DNA of 6,696 bases from JAUREX01 sp044356825 (GTDB lineage Bacteria; Pseudomonadota; Alphaproteobacteria; Rhodobacterales; Rhodobacteraceae). The stretch spans positions 1 through 6,696 of the forward strand of contig JBIKVM010000161.1 in NCBI GenBank assembly GCA_044356825.1, in the 5' to 3' direction. Shown piece after piece: positions 1 to 6,082 of this stretch (positions are counted from its first letter, which is position 1; each line of letters begins with the position of its first letter). The translations under genes were made by a program, and so were the position numbers. Under the pieces are notes generated by a model. It did not search any database, was not told the origin of the DNA, and saw only the letters and a list, made by a program, of their open reading frames with translations.

Positions 1-15
1 GATCGCTCATTCAAG

Positions 16-1068
16 GTGGCAGAAGAAGAGCCCATGCCTCCAAAAGATATCGTCGCATATAATGAACTCCGCTCGTGCGCCGATCTTTATCGCCTTTACA
101 AAACTGGTAAACTGGAATTGTATCCTGATTTTCAGCGTGAGGTGGTCTGGAATCAAGATGAGCGATCAAAGTTCATAGACTCACTTGTTAAGCAGCTGCC
201 CATTCCAAGTCTTTGTTTAAGTTTAGACTATAAGACGCAAAAATGGATGGTCATTGATGGACTCCAGAGAATGAATTCAATTGTATCATTTCTTGGGGAG
301 GAGACATTTATAATAAAGAATCTACAAGATATTCATCCCAACTTGCGCGGGGTGACGAATGTTGAGTTGCGAAAAGGCAGCGATGAGAATAAGCGACTTT
401 ATTCTAAGGTTGAGGATGTCTCCCTGCCAATTACAGTGCTCAGGTGCGATTACTCCCAGAGTACACATATGCCATATCTTTTCACGATTTTTCATAGACT
501 GAATTCTGGGGGCAGAACTCTTAACAATCAAGAGATCCGAAACTGTATCTTCAGTGGGCCGTTTAATGATCTTTTAAAAAAATTCGACAGGAATAATGAC
601 GACTGGAAATCAGTTAAGAGGAGGATCTGGGGCGGCTCTCAACGTTTTCGGTCAGTTGAGCTTTTAGTCCGCGCGCTTGCATTTTCGGGGGCTATTGATG
701 GTTATTCGGGTGACCTTTCAAAGTATCTTAACTCGTTCATGCATGCCAACAGATATTTGAATAAACAAGAATTGGAAACCATTGAGGGGCGCCTTGAATT
801 GATGAGTAGGAGCGCGAACTTGGCGATTGAGGTGCCCAAAATCTCCAAAATTTCCTTGACATATATTGAGGCGGCTTTAGTCGGCATTCTCAATAACCTG
901 GATGACGTCGTGGAGGTTTCTGGCGTTGAGCTGAGGCAAAGGTTTGACAACATGCGCTCAGACAAGGAGTTTCAGAAGACCACGCAGTTTAGATTATCCT
1001 CGACTGAAAATGTCAAGAATAGGATTAAATTAGCCAGCCACGCTTTCGCGCGAGGTAGAGATGGTTGA
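16..1068 (+). CDS. DUF262 family protein (ParB/Srx-like NTPase fold), first gene of a DUF262-HEPN pair
   Basis: This is a 350-residue protein with three DUF262 signatures. PDFQREVVW at about residues 37-45 is the family's PxFQRxxVW. VIDGLQR at 79-85 is a variant of the DGQQR motif, linked in relatives such as GmrS and SspE to nucleotide hydrolysis. FHRLNSGG followed by LNNQEIRN spans 159-176. After residue 185 the protein looks helical, including FRSVELLVRALAF (211-223), and no DUF1524/HNH nuclease motif is visible. Family knowledge suggests an NTP-dependent sensor or switch in phage defence; that role is inferred here. The frame is open to the window edge. GTG at 16 is the first start in view; ATG at 34 follows a purine-rich GAAGAAGAG, and a start further upstream is possible. 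The last 8 bp overlap the next gene. Codon use is AT-rich, unlike the genes from 1655 onward, which suggests horizontal acquisition. I am sure of the family, not of the function or the start. Confidence 0.85.
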   Translation: MAEEEPMPPKDIVAYNELRSCADLYRLYKTGKLELYPDFQREVVWNQDERSKFIDSLVKQLPIPSLCLSLDYKTQKWMVIDGLQRMNSIVSFLGEETFIIKNLQDIHPNLRGVTNVELRKGSDENKRLYSKVEDVSLPITVLRCDYSQSTHMPYLFTIFHRLNSGGRTLNNQEIRNCIFSGPFNDLLKKFDRNNDDWKSVKRRIWGGSQRFRSVELLVRALAFSGAIDGYSGDLSKYLNSFMHANRYLNKQELETIEGRLELMSRSANLAIEVPKISKISLTYIEAALVGILNNLDDVVEVSGVELRQRFDNMRSDKEFQKTTQFRLSSTENVKNRIKLASHAFARGRDG

Positions 1069-1567
1069 AAGAACGCTTGATCTTATAGACCTCTGGTATA
1101 GAGACTCAGACGGTGACGACAAGCCGCAACTGCTCTCAAAGTTGGCATTGTTAGAGTTGTCAGGTTGGCTTGAAGAGTGGATGGATGAACTAGTCAGATC
1201 GGCAGGAAATCATTTGGGAGAAGAGTGGGTTAATACGCTTCTGAAAAGCACAAACACCTTTGATTTCGAAAGGTTTAGAAAAAACTTAGTTACCTTACTG
1301 GGCGAATATAATTTAAGGAGAATTGAGAGGGAATTCGAAGAAAAACATCCTGGTGAGCTTGATTATATAAAAACAAAACTTGCCAATCTCAAGAAGGAGC
1401 GAGATAAATTAGCTCATATGGATCTAATTACCCACCTGGATAGATACCAGAAGACTATCGAAGCGCCGTCCAGCACGAGGCGAACTTACCGGGAGCTTCA
1501 TGAAAGGCTAAGCAATTTTAAAGATTTTATTTTAGCTGATCAGGCGTGCATGCCCAGAGGAATCTAA
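1061..1567 (+). CDS. HEPN-like putative ribonuclease, partner of the DUF262 protein
   Basis: This is a 168-residue, acidic/basic-rich, predicted all-helical protein. KERDKLAH at 112-119 contains R114-x4-H119, which fits the RxxxxH catalytic motif of HEPN ribonucleases. It follows a lysine-rich helix and is preceded by an early helix (LALLELSGWLEEWMDELV, 28-45) like the first HEPN helix. HEPN proteins usually cut RNA as dimers whose motifs meet in one composite site, and they serve as toxins or defence effectors. That role is inferred from the motif and the partner gene. I cannot place it firmly in a named subfamily; RiboL-PSP or MAE_28990-type HEPN are possibilities. Its ATG lies inside the end of the DUF262 gene (overlap ATGGTTGA), with a good GAGGT ribosome site at 1052-1056, so the two are co-translated. 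There is no signal peptide or membrane segment. The last ten or so codons coincide with the jump to high GC, so the native C-terminus could have been altered at the junction. Confidence 0.72.
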   Translation: MVERTLDLIDLWYRDSDGDDKPQLLSKLALLELSGWLEEWMDELVRSAGNHLGEEWVNTLLKSTNTFDFERFRKNLVTLLGEYNLRRIEREFEEKHPGELDYIKTKLANLKKERDKLAHMDLITHLDRYQKTIEAPSSTRRTYRELHERLSNFKDFILADQACMPRGI

Positions 1568-1598
1568 CTGAGCCATTCGCGCACGCCCCCCTTCCCGC

Positions 1599-1627
1599 TT
1601 GCCCCCCACCCGCCGCTGGCCTAGACA
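1599..1627 (+). promoter_or_regulatory. Candidate promoter of fabB-fabI
   Basis: TTGCCC (1599-1604, preceded by C as in the alphaproteobacterial CTTG type -35) is followed after 17 bp by TAGACA (1622-1627). The hexamers match the consensus 4/6 and 3/6, so this is a modest promoter. A 7-bp inverted repeat, TGCCCCC at 1600-1606 and GGGGGCA at 1628-1634, brackets it and could be an operator or chance in C-rich DNA. The fabB ribosome site GGAGGGG (1646-1652) follows. A local promoter would let fabB-fabI be expressed independently of the AT-rich segment upstream. Confidence 0.35.
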
Positions 1628-1654
1628 GGGGGCAGAGGTTGCGGCGGAGGGGTC

Positions 1655-2884
1655 ATGCGGCGGGTCGTCGTCACGGGGTTGGGGATCGTGTCGCCCATCG
1701 GCAACGATGCGGCTGAGGTCGATGCGAGCCTGCGGGCGGGGCGGTCGGGGATCGTCTTCGCCCCCGATTATGCCGAGCACGGCTTTCGCAGCCAGGTCCA
1801 CGGCCTGCCGCGCATCGTCCTCGAGGAGCACATCGACAAGCGCGACCTGCGCTTCATGGGGGCGGGGGCGGCCTACAACTTCATCGCCATGCGCCAGGCG
1901 GTGGCGGATGCGGGCCTCGAGCCCGCCGAGGTGTCGAACCCGCGCACGGGCCTCGTGGTGGGGTCGGGCGGGCCGTCGACCGCGAACCTCTTCGCCGCCC
2001 ACCAGATCGTGATCGAGAAGGGCGCGCCGAAGCGGATGGGGCCCTTCATGGTCACGCGCTGCATGTCCTCGACCAATTCGGCCTGCCTTGCCACGCCCTT
2101 CGGGATCAAGGGGGTGAACTATTCGATCACCTCGGCCTGCGCGACCTCGGCCCATTGCATCGGGCACGGGGCGGAGCTGATCCAGATGGGCAAGCAGGAC
2201 ATCGTCTTTGCCGGCGGCGGCGAGGAGCTCGACTGGACGCTCTCGTGCCTTTTTGACGCGATGGGGGCGATGAGCTCGAAATACAACGACGCGCCCGAGA
2301 CCGCCTCGCGCCCCTTCGACGCGACGCGCGACGGTTTCGTGATCGCGGGCGGCGGCGGGGTGGTCGTGCTCGAGGAGCTCGAGCATGCGCGGGCGCGGGG
2401 CGCGCGGATCTATGCCGAAGTGACGGGCTACGGCGCGACCTCGGACGGCCACGACATGGTCGCGCCCTCGGGCGAGGGGGGCGAGCGGTCGATGCGGCTC
2501 GCGCTCTCGACGCTGCCCGGGGGGCGGCGGATCAGCTACATCAACGCGCATGGCACCTCGACGCCCGCGGGCGACGTAACCGAGATGGACGCGCTGCGGC
2601 GCATCTTCGGCGAGGGGCAGGTGCCGCCCGTGTCCTCGACCAAGTCGCTGACGGGCCATTCGCTGGGCGCGACCGGGGTGCACGAGGCGATCTATTCGCT
2701 CCTGATGATGCAGGGCGGCTACATCGCGGCCTCGGCCAATGTCACGACGCTTGACCCCGCGATCCGCCCGGGCGAGATCGCGACCGAGGCGCGTTTCGGC
2801 GTCGCGATGGATTCGGTCCTGTCCAACAGCTTCGGCTTTGGCGGAACCAACGCGAGTTTGGTGTTCAGCAGTTTCGGCGGGTAA
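1655..2884 (+). CDS. fabB: Beta-ketoacyl-ACP synthase I (FabB)
   Basis: This 409-residue cytosolic condensing enzyme of type II fatty-acid synthesis elongates acyl-ACP with malonyl-ACP and is needed for the unsaturated branch together with FabA. The thiolase-fold catalytic set is complete: nucleophile C162 in SACATSAHCIG, H299 in NAHGTSTP, K330, and H335 in TGHSLGATG. The glycine-rich end NSFGFGGTNASLVF is intact. Close agreement with E. coli FabB throughout (GKQDIVFAGGGEEL, DGFVIAGGGG, MVAPSGEG) separates it from FabF. Length is normal for the family. The ATG start gives the standard MRRVVVTGLGIVSPIGND beginning and has GGAGGGG just upstream. fabI follows 5 bp after the stop, so the pair is probably one transcript. 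fabA, often directly upstream in Rhodobacteraceae, is replaced at that position by the foreign DUF262-HEPN pair. Confidence 0.97.
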   Translation: MRRVVVTGLGIVSPIGNDAAEVDASLRAGRSGIVFAPDYAEHGFRSQVHGLPRIVLEEHIDKRDLRFMGAGAAYNFIAMRQAVADAGLEPAEVSNPRTGLVVGSGGPSTANLFAAHQIVIEKGAPKRMGPFMVTRCMSSTNSACLATPFGIKGVNYSITSACATSAHCIGHGAELIQMGKQDIVFAGGGEELDWTLSCLFDAMGAMSSKYNDAPETASRPFDATRDGFVIAGGGGVVVLEELEHARARGARIYAEVTGYGATSDGHDMVAPSGEGGERSMRLALSTLPGGRRISYINAHGTSTPAGDVTEMDALRRIFGEGQVPPVSSTKSLTGHSLGATGVHEAIYSLLMMQGGYIAASANVTTLDPAIRPGEIATEARFGVAMDSVLSNSFGFGGTNASLVFSSFGG

Positions 2885-2889
2885 CCGGC

Positions 2890-3678
2890 ATGGGCGGATT
2901 GTTGGAGGGACGGCGCGGCCTGATCATGGGGGTCGCGAACGACCGCTCGATCGCCTGGGGCATCGCGAAGGCGGCCGCCGAGGCGGGCGCCGAACTCGCG
3001 TTCTCCTATCAGGGCGAGGCGTTCGGGCGGCGGGTCGAGCCCCTGGCGGCCTCGGTCGGGAGCAGCATGCTCCTCGATGTCGACGTCTCGGACGAGGCGA
3101 GCCTCGATGCCGCCTTCGCGCGGCTTGCGGCCGAGTGGGGGCGGCTCGATTTCCTCGTCCATGCGATCGCCTTTTCGGACAAGGCCGAACTCAACGGCCG
3201 CTTCATCGACACGAGCCGGGGCAATTTCCGAAATTCGCTCGACATCTCGTGCTTTTCCTTCATCGACCTCGCGCGGCGCGCGGCGCCCCTGATGGCGCGG
3301 GGCTCGAGCCTGATCACGCTGACCTATCAGGGATCGAACCGCGTGACGCCCTTCTACAACGTCATGGGGGTGGCGAAGGCCGCGCTTGAGGCGTCGGTGC
3401 GCTATCTCGCGAACGATCTCGGGCCGGACGGGATCCGCGTGAACGCGATCTCGCCCGGGCCGATGAAGACGCTGGCGGGGGCGGCAATCGGGGGGGCGCG
3501 CAAGACCTTCCGCCAGACCGAGGCCAACGCGCCGCTGCGCTCGAACGCCACCCTCGAGGCAGTGGGCGGCACGGCCGTCTATCTGATCTCGGAGTTCGGC
3601 GCCTTCACCACGGGCGAGATCATCCATGTCGACGGCGGCTATCACATCCTAGGCATGCCGCAGCCCGAGAACATCTGA
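2890..3678 (+). CDS. fabI: Enoyl-ACP reductase, NADH-dependent (FabI)
   Basis: This 262-residue short-chain dehydrogenase/reductase performs the last step of each elongation cycle, reducing trans-2-enoyl-ACP. The FabI-type divergent nucleotide motif is GVANDRSIAWGIAKA (14-28). The catalytic residues are Y146, Y156 and K163 in LTYQGSNRVTPFYNVMGVAK, the same numbers as in E. coli. VNAISPGPMKTLA (184-196) and the ending HVDGGYHILGM are also typical. Ala94 stands where E. coli FabI has Gly93, a triclosan-contact position; Ala occurs naturally there in some FabI proteins (S. aureus has it), so this is not proof of resistance. The gene starts 5 bp after fabB with only a weak upstream site, consistent with translational coupling. 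A 7-G run at 3490-3496 lies within the gene but the frame is intact. Rhodobacteraceae may carry a second FabI elsewhere. Confidence 0.96.
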   Translation: MGGLLEGRRGLIMGVANDRSIAWGIAKAAAEAGAELAFSYQGEAFGRRVEPLAASVGSSMLLDVDVSDEASLDAAFARLAAEWGRLDFLVHAIAFSDKAELNGRFIDTSRGNFRNSLDISCFSFIDLARRAAPLMARGSSLITLTYQGSNRVTPFYNVMGVAKAALEASVRYLANDLGPDGIRVNAISPGPMKTLAGAAIGGARKTFRQTEANAPLRSNATLEAVGGTAVYLISEFGAFTTGEIIHVDGGYHILGMPQPENI

Positions 3679-3689
3679 CGCGCGTCAGA
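3674..3689. terminator. Palindrome spanning both convergent stop codons; possible bidirectional terminator
   Basis: TCTGACGCGCGTCAGA is a perfect 16-bp palindrome. It contains the TGA of fabI (3676-3678) and, on the other strand, the TGA of the convergent gene (3685-3687). As RNA it can fold into a 6-bp stem with a GCGC loop from either direction. There is no T-tract on either side, so efficient intrinsic termination is doubtful. Confidence 0.4.
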
Positions 3690-4560
3690 ACCACTGCCCG
3701 GCTTCCATCAGCCCGGCCTGCAAGAGCTGCTCGGAAGACCAGCGGAAGGGTTCGGACCCCGGCCAGACGAGGCGACGCACCGCTGCCCGAGATTCCGGGT
3801 TCGCCTGCAGCGCCTTGGCCGCGCGGAGCGAGGCGATGGCGACGCTCGGGCTGCGGTGCCAGGGGCTGTGGCGGGTGTTTATCTCGGGATCCGCAAAGCG
3901 CCCGTCCGCCCCGATCGCTGCCCCGGTGCCAGCCCGGAACAGCCCTGTCCGCGCGATGTCGCGCTGGCGGAACGGAACATGTTCCTCGAACCGCCGGCGA
4001 AGCCCACCCAGAATCTCGATTTCGCGCGCGCGTTCGGCCCAACCCTCTGCCGGGTCGCGGCGCGGCGCGCCCACATAGCCCAGCCGGTCGAACCACAGCG
4101 GCTGCGCGTCGGGAGCCTCAGGCGGCACGGCCGCGAGGTCGGCCGGATAGATGTCGACGACCGTCCCGGCCACGGCTTCGCGCCGCTCCTCGAGCGCGAA
4201 GGCCACGAAGTCGGCAATGGCGCGCCCCTCGCAAAAGGGAAAGAACAGGAATTCGGCGTTGAAGGTCGGATGGATCCAGCGCCCGCCGCCCGCTCGCGCC
4301 AGCACCGGCAGGACCGCAGCCAGGCCCCCGAGCGGCCGCACATCGCAGCCGATGCGGCGCACCCGCGGATCTGCAGGAGCGGGCAGGTCGATGTGCTCCG
4401 GGCAGAGCACGAAAACCTCGGTAAAGCCGATCCGCATGTGATGTGCGATGGTCTCGGCCAACCACACGTCATCTTCGGCCGCGATCAGGGCAAGCGGACC
4501 CGAGGCGGCGGGCTGGCGCAGGGCTTCGGCAAGGGCGCGGAGGCCGGGCAAAACGGGCAT
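3685..4560 (-). CDS. Glycosyltransferase family 2-like protein with degenerate DXD motif
   Basis: This 291-residue protein resembles the Glyco_tranf_2_4 type of GT2 proteins. Counted from the chosen ATG, the region at about 23-51 (LALIAAEDDVWLAETIAHHMRIGF, then TEVFVL) matches the family's KNE...WxxHHxxLGFD strand-helix start. WIHPTFNAEFLFFP at 95-108 sits where relatives have a DADEF-type metal site. CEGRAIADFVAF...VVDIYP and GGLRRRF follow in the expected order. At the key site FNAE replaces DADE, and the early KNE is also changed, so metal-dependent sugar transfer may be lost. No signal peptide or membrane segment is seen. ATG at 4560 is chosen: an in-frame TTG three codons earlier (4569) is possible but offers no better ribosome site, and the candidate promoter leaves a leader of about 20 nt before the ATG. 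The gene stands alone, convergent with fabI and divergent from miaB. Substrate unknown. Confidence 0.75.
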   Translation of the reverse strand: MPVLPGLRALAEALRQPAASGPLALIAAEDDVWLAETIAHHMRIGFTEVFVLCPEHIDLPAPADPRVRRIGCDVRPLGGLAAVLPVLARAGGGRWIHPTFNAEFLFFPFCEGRAIADFVAFALEERREAVAGTVVDIYPADLAAVPPEAPDAQPLWFDRLGYVGAPRRDPAEGWAERAREIEILGGLRRRFEEHVPFRQRDIARTGLFRAGTGAAIGADGRFADPEINTRHSPWHRSPSVAIASLRAAKALQANPESRAAVRRLVWPGSEPFRWSSEQLLQAGLMEAGQWF

Positions 4561-4586
4561 GGTGCTCAAATCGGAAGATCCGGCGC

Positions 4587-4616
4587 AGTATAGGCGCGGA
4601 AGCAGGCGCGTTGCAA
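4587..4616 (-). promoter_or_regulatory. Promoter of the GT2-like gene (minus strand)
   Basis: Read on the minus strand, TTGCAA (4616-4611, within GCTTGCAA) is followed after 18 bp by TATACT (4592-4587). The -10 matches the sigma-70 consensus at 5/6 and the -35 at 4/6, the best promoter-like match I found in the GC-rich part. Expected transcription start is near 4580, about 20 nt before the ATG. Confidence 0.55.
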
Positions 4617-4639
4617 GCGCGGCGGGGCTTCGCTATGTC
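4611..4639 (+). promoter_or_regulatory. Candidate promoter of miaB (plus strand), sharing the -35 element
   Basis: The same TTGCAA (4611-4616), which is its own reverse complement, is followed on the plus strand after 17 bp by TATGTC (4634-4639). The context GCTATGTC is close to the alphaproteobacterial -10 form GCTANAWC. Transcription would start near 4646, before the miaB start at 4669. The -10 match to the sigma-70 consensus is only 3/6. Confidence 0.4.
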
Positions 4640-4668
4640 GCAAGCCGTGCGCAAGGATGGGGCGGGGC

Positions 4669-5988
4669 ATGGACGACACGCGCAAGGTCTTCGTCAAGAC
4701 CTACGGCTGCCAGATGAACGTCTATGACTCCGAGCGCATGTCCGAGGCGCTCGCGGCGCAGGGCTATGCCGCGACCGACACGGCCGAGGATGCCGACCTC
4801 GTCATCCTCAACACCTGCCACATCCGCGAGAAGGCCGCCGAAAAGGTCTATTCCGACATCGGCCGGCTGCGCCCGCTCAAGGCCGAGCGGCCCGATCTGC
4901 GCATCGCGGTCGCGGGCTGCGTCGCGCAGGCCGAAGGCGCCGAGATCCTCGCGCGCACGCCGCTGGTCGATCTGGTCGTCGGGCCGCAGGCCTATCACCG
5001 GCTGCCCGACCTCCTGCGCCGGGCCGAGGCGGGCGAGCGGCCGGTCGACACCGACTTTCCGGCCGAGGACAAGTTCGACCATCTGCCGCAGGGCCGCGCG
5101 CGCGCCGCACCGTCCGCGTTCCTGACCGTACAGGAGGGCTGCGACAAGTTCTGCACCTTCTGTGTCGTGCCCTATACCCGCGGCGCCGAGCAGAGCCGCC
5201 CCCCCGCCCGCATCCTCTCCGAGGCCGAGGCGCTGGTGCGCCGGGGGGTGCGCGAGATCACGCTGCTCGGGCAGAACGTCAACGCCTATCACGGCGCGGA
5301 CGGTGGCGCGGACTGGAGCCTCGCGCGGCTGATCCGCGCGCTGTCCGAGATCGAGGGCCTCGCGCGGATCCGCTACACCACCTCGCACCCCTGCGACATG
5401 GCCGAGGATCTGATCGCCGCGCATGCCGAGGTGCCGGCCCTGATGCCGTGGGTGCATCTGCCGGTGCAGTCGGGGTCGGACCGGATCCTCAAGGCCATGA
5501 ACCGCCGCCATGGCTCGGCCGACTATCTCGCGATCATCGACCGGCTGCGCGCGGCGCGGCCCGACATCGCGCTGTCGGGCGATTTCATCGTGGGCTTCCC
5601 CGGCGAGACGCGCGCCGATTTCGAGGCGACGCTCGATCTGATCCGCGCGGTGGGCTATGCGTCGGCCTATTCCTTCCGCTATTCGCCCCGCCCCGGCACG
5701 CCGGCGGCCGACCGTCCGCAGGTCGATCCGGCCGAGGCCGAGGCGCGCCTGCAAGAGGTGCAGGCGCTGATCGACGCCCAGCAGCGCGCGGCGCTCGCGG
5801 CCATGGTCGGGCGGACGGCCGAGGTGCTCTATGAACGGTCGGGCCGGATGGCGGGGCAATGGGCGGGCAAGTCGGCGCATCTCCACGCGGTCCATGTCGC
5901 CGACCCCGCGGGGCAGGCGGGCGAGATCGCGCGCGTGCGCATCCTGTGGGCCGAGCCCCGTTCGCTCGCTGCCGAGCGGATCGGCTGA
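4669..5988 (+). CDS. miaB: tRNA-2-methylthio-N6-dimethylallyladenosine synthase (MiaB)
   Basis: This radical-SAM methylthiotransferase converts i6A37 to ms2i6A37 in tRNAs reading UNN codons. Counting 439 residues from this start, the N-terminal MTTase domain supplies three cysteines for the auxiliary 4Fe-4S cluster: C14 (KTYGCQMN), C50 (NTCHIREKA) and C84 (VAGCVAQ). The radical-SAM cluster is C158, C162 and C165 in GCDKFCTFCVVPYTRG. LLGQNVNAY, HLPVQSGSD and GDFIVGFPGE are characteristic of the family, and a TRAM RNA-binding domain occupies about 380-439. All key residues are present and the length is normal. Start choice: ATG at 4669 gives MDDTRKVFVKTYGCQMN and has AAGGA (4653-4657) plus a G-rich stretch upstream. 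The in-frame ATG at 4657 adds four residues but has AAGG immediately abutting it, which is too close. phoH follows after 128 bp, matching the usual alphaproteobacterial order. Confidence 0.97.
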   Translation: MDDTRKVFVKTYGCQMNVYDSERMSEALAAQGYAATDTAEDADLVILNTCHIREKAAEKVYSDIGRLRPLKAERPDLRIAVAGCVAQAEGAEILARTPLVDLVVGPQAYHRLPDLLRRAEAGERPVDTDFPAEDKFDHLPQGRARAAPSAFLTVQEGCDKFCTFCVVPYTRGAEQSRPPARILSEAEALVRRGVREITLLGQNVNAYHGADGGADWSLARLIRALSEIEGLARIRYTTSHPCDMAEDLIAAHAEVPALMPWVHLPVQSGSDRILKAMNRRHGSADYLAIIDRLRAARPDIALSGDFIVGFPGETRADFEATLDLIRAVGYASAYSFRYSPRPGTPAADRPQVDPAEAEARLQEVQALIDAQQRAALAAMVGRTAEVLYERSGRMAGQWAGKSAHLHAVHVADPAGQAGEIARVRILWAEPRSLAAERIG

Positions 5989-6071
5989 TTTCCGCCCGCC
6001 TTGTCGTGAAATCGTGCGTTTCGTGCGGCAGCGTCGTGGAAGCCGACAGAATCGCTTGCCAAGCCGATCCG
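5977..6071. repeat. 10-bp inverted repeat bracketing the miaB-phoH intergenic region
   Basis: CGGATCGGCT (5977-5986, running into the miaB stop) and AGCCGATCCG (6062-6071) are perfect reverse complements with 75 bp between them. AAGCCGA also occurs twice in direct orientation, at 6040-6046 and 6061-6067, 21 bp apart (about two helical turns). A smaller hairpin, GCCGA-GCGGA-TCGGC, lies at 5971-5985. This could be a weak terminator, an operator pair or chance in GC-rich DNA. Confidence 0.3.
6004..6038 (+). repeat. Four direct TCGTG repeats
   Basis: TCGTG starts at 6004, 6012, 6021 and 6034; the second and third copies extend to TCGTGCG. They lie between the miaB stop and the phoH ribosome site. 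Spacing is irregular (8, 9 and 13 bp). They could be a regulator's repeated half-site or simple sequence drift. Confidence 0.3.
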
Positions 6072-6082
6072 GTAGCCGCAAG

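Larger units (their letters stand above)
1..1567. other. AT-rich, horizontally acquired segment (left part not in window)
   Basis: Base composition and codon use change abruptly near 1540-1575. The left side has many A/T-ending codons and AT-rich runs (for example around 1261-1320 and 1510-1540); everything after about 1575 is very GC-rich with G/C-ending codons. The segment carries only the DUF262-HEPN pair within view. No integrase, transposase, tRNA or terminal repeat is visible at the right edge, and the left edge is not included. Recent gain of a defence-type cassette is the simplest reading. A contig mis-join at this point is the main alternative. Confidence 0.6.

Noticed and set aside
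1541..1553. Imperfect palindrome GGCGTGCATGCC near the foreign DNA edge as an attachment site
   Set aside because: Short, with mismatched pairs, inside the HEPN coding region; no matching copy can be sought because the left edge is missing.
1532..2683. 383-codon open frame on the minus strand, opposite fabB
   Set aside because: Arg/His/Pro/Gly-rich translation with no family motifs, fully antisense to an unambiguous fabB; a typical artefact of high-GC codon bias.
3490..3496. Run of seven G in fabI as a possible frameshift or slippage site
   Set aside because: The frame is continuous through it and the downstream residues keep normal FabI motifs to the end.
4567..4569. TTG as start of the GT2-like gene
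   Set aside because: ATG three codons later is the more usual codon, and TTG has no better ribosome site.
3856..4593. 245-codon plus-strand frame opposite the GT2-like gene
   Set aside because: No recognisable domain, whereas the minus-strand frame shows an ordered set of GT2-like motifs and a good promoter.
5971..5985. GCCGA/TCGGC hairpin as the miaB terminator
   Set aside because: Only a 5-bp stem, inside the last codons, followed by just a few T residues; too weak to call.
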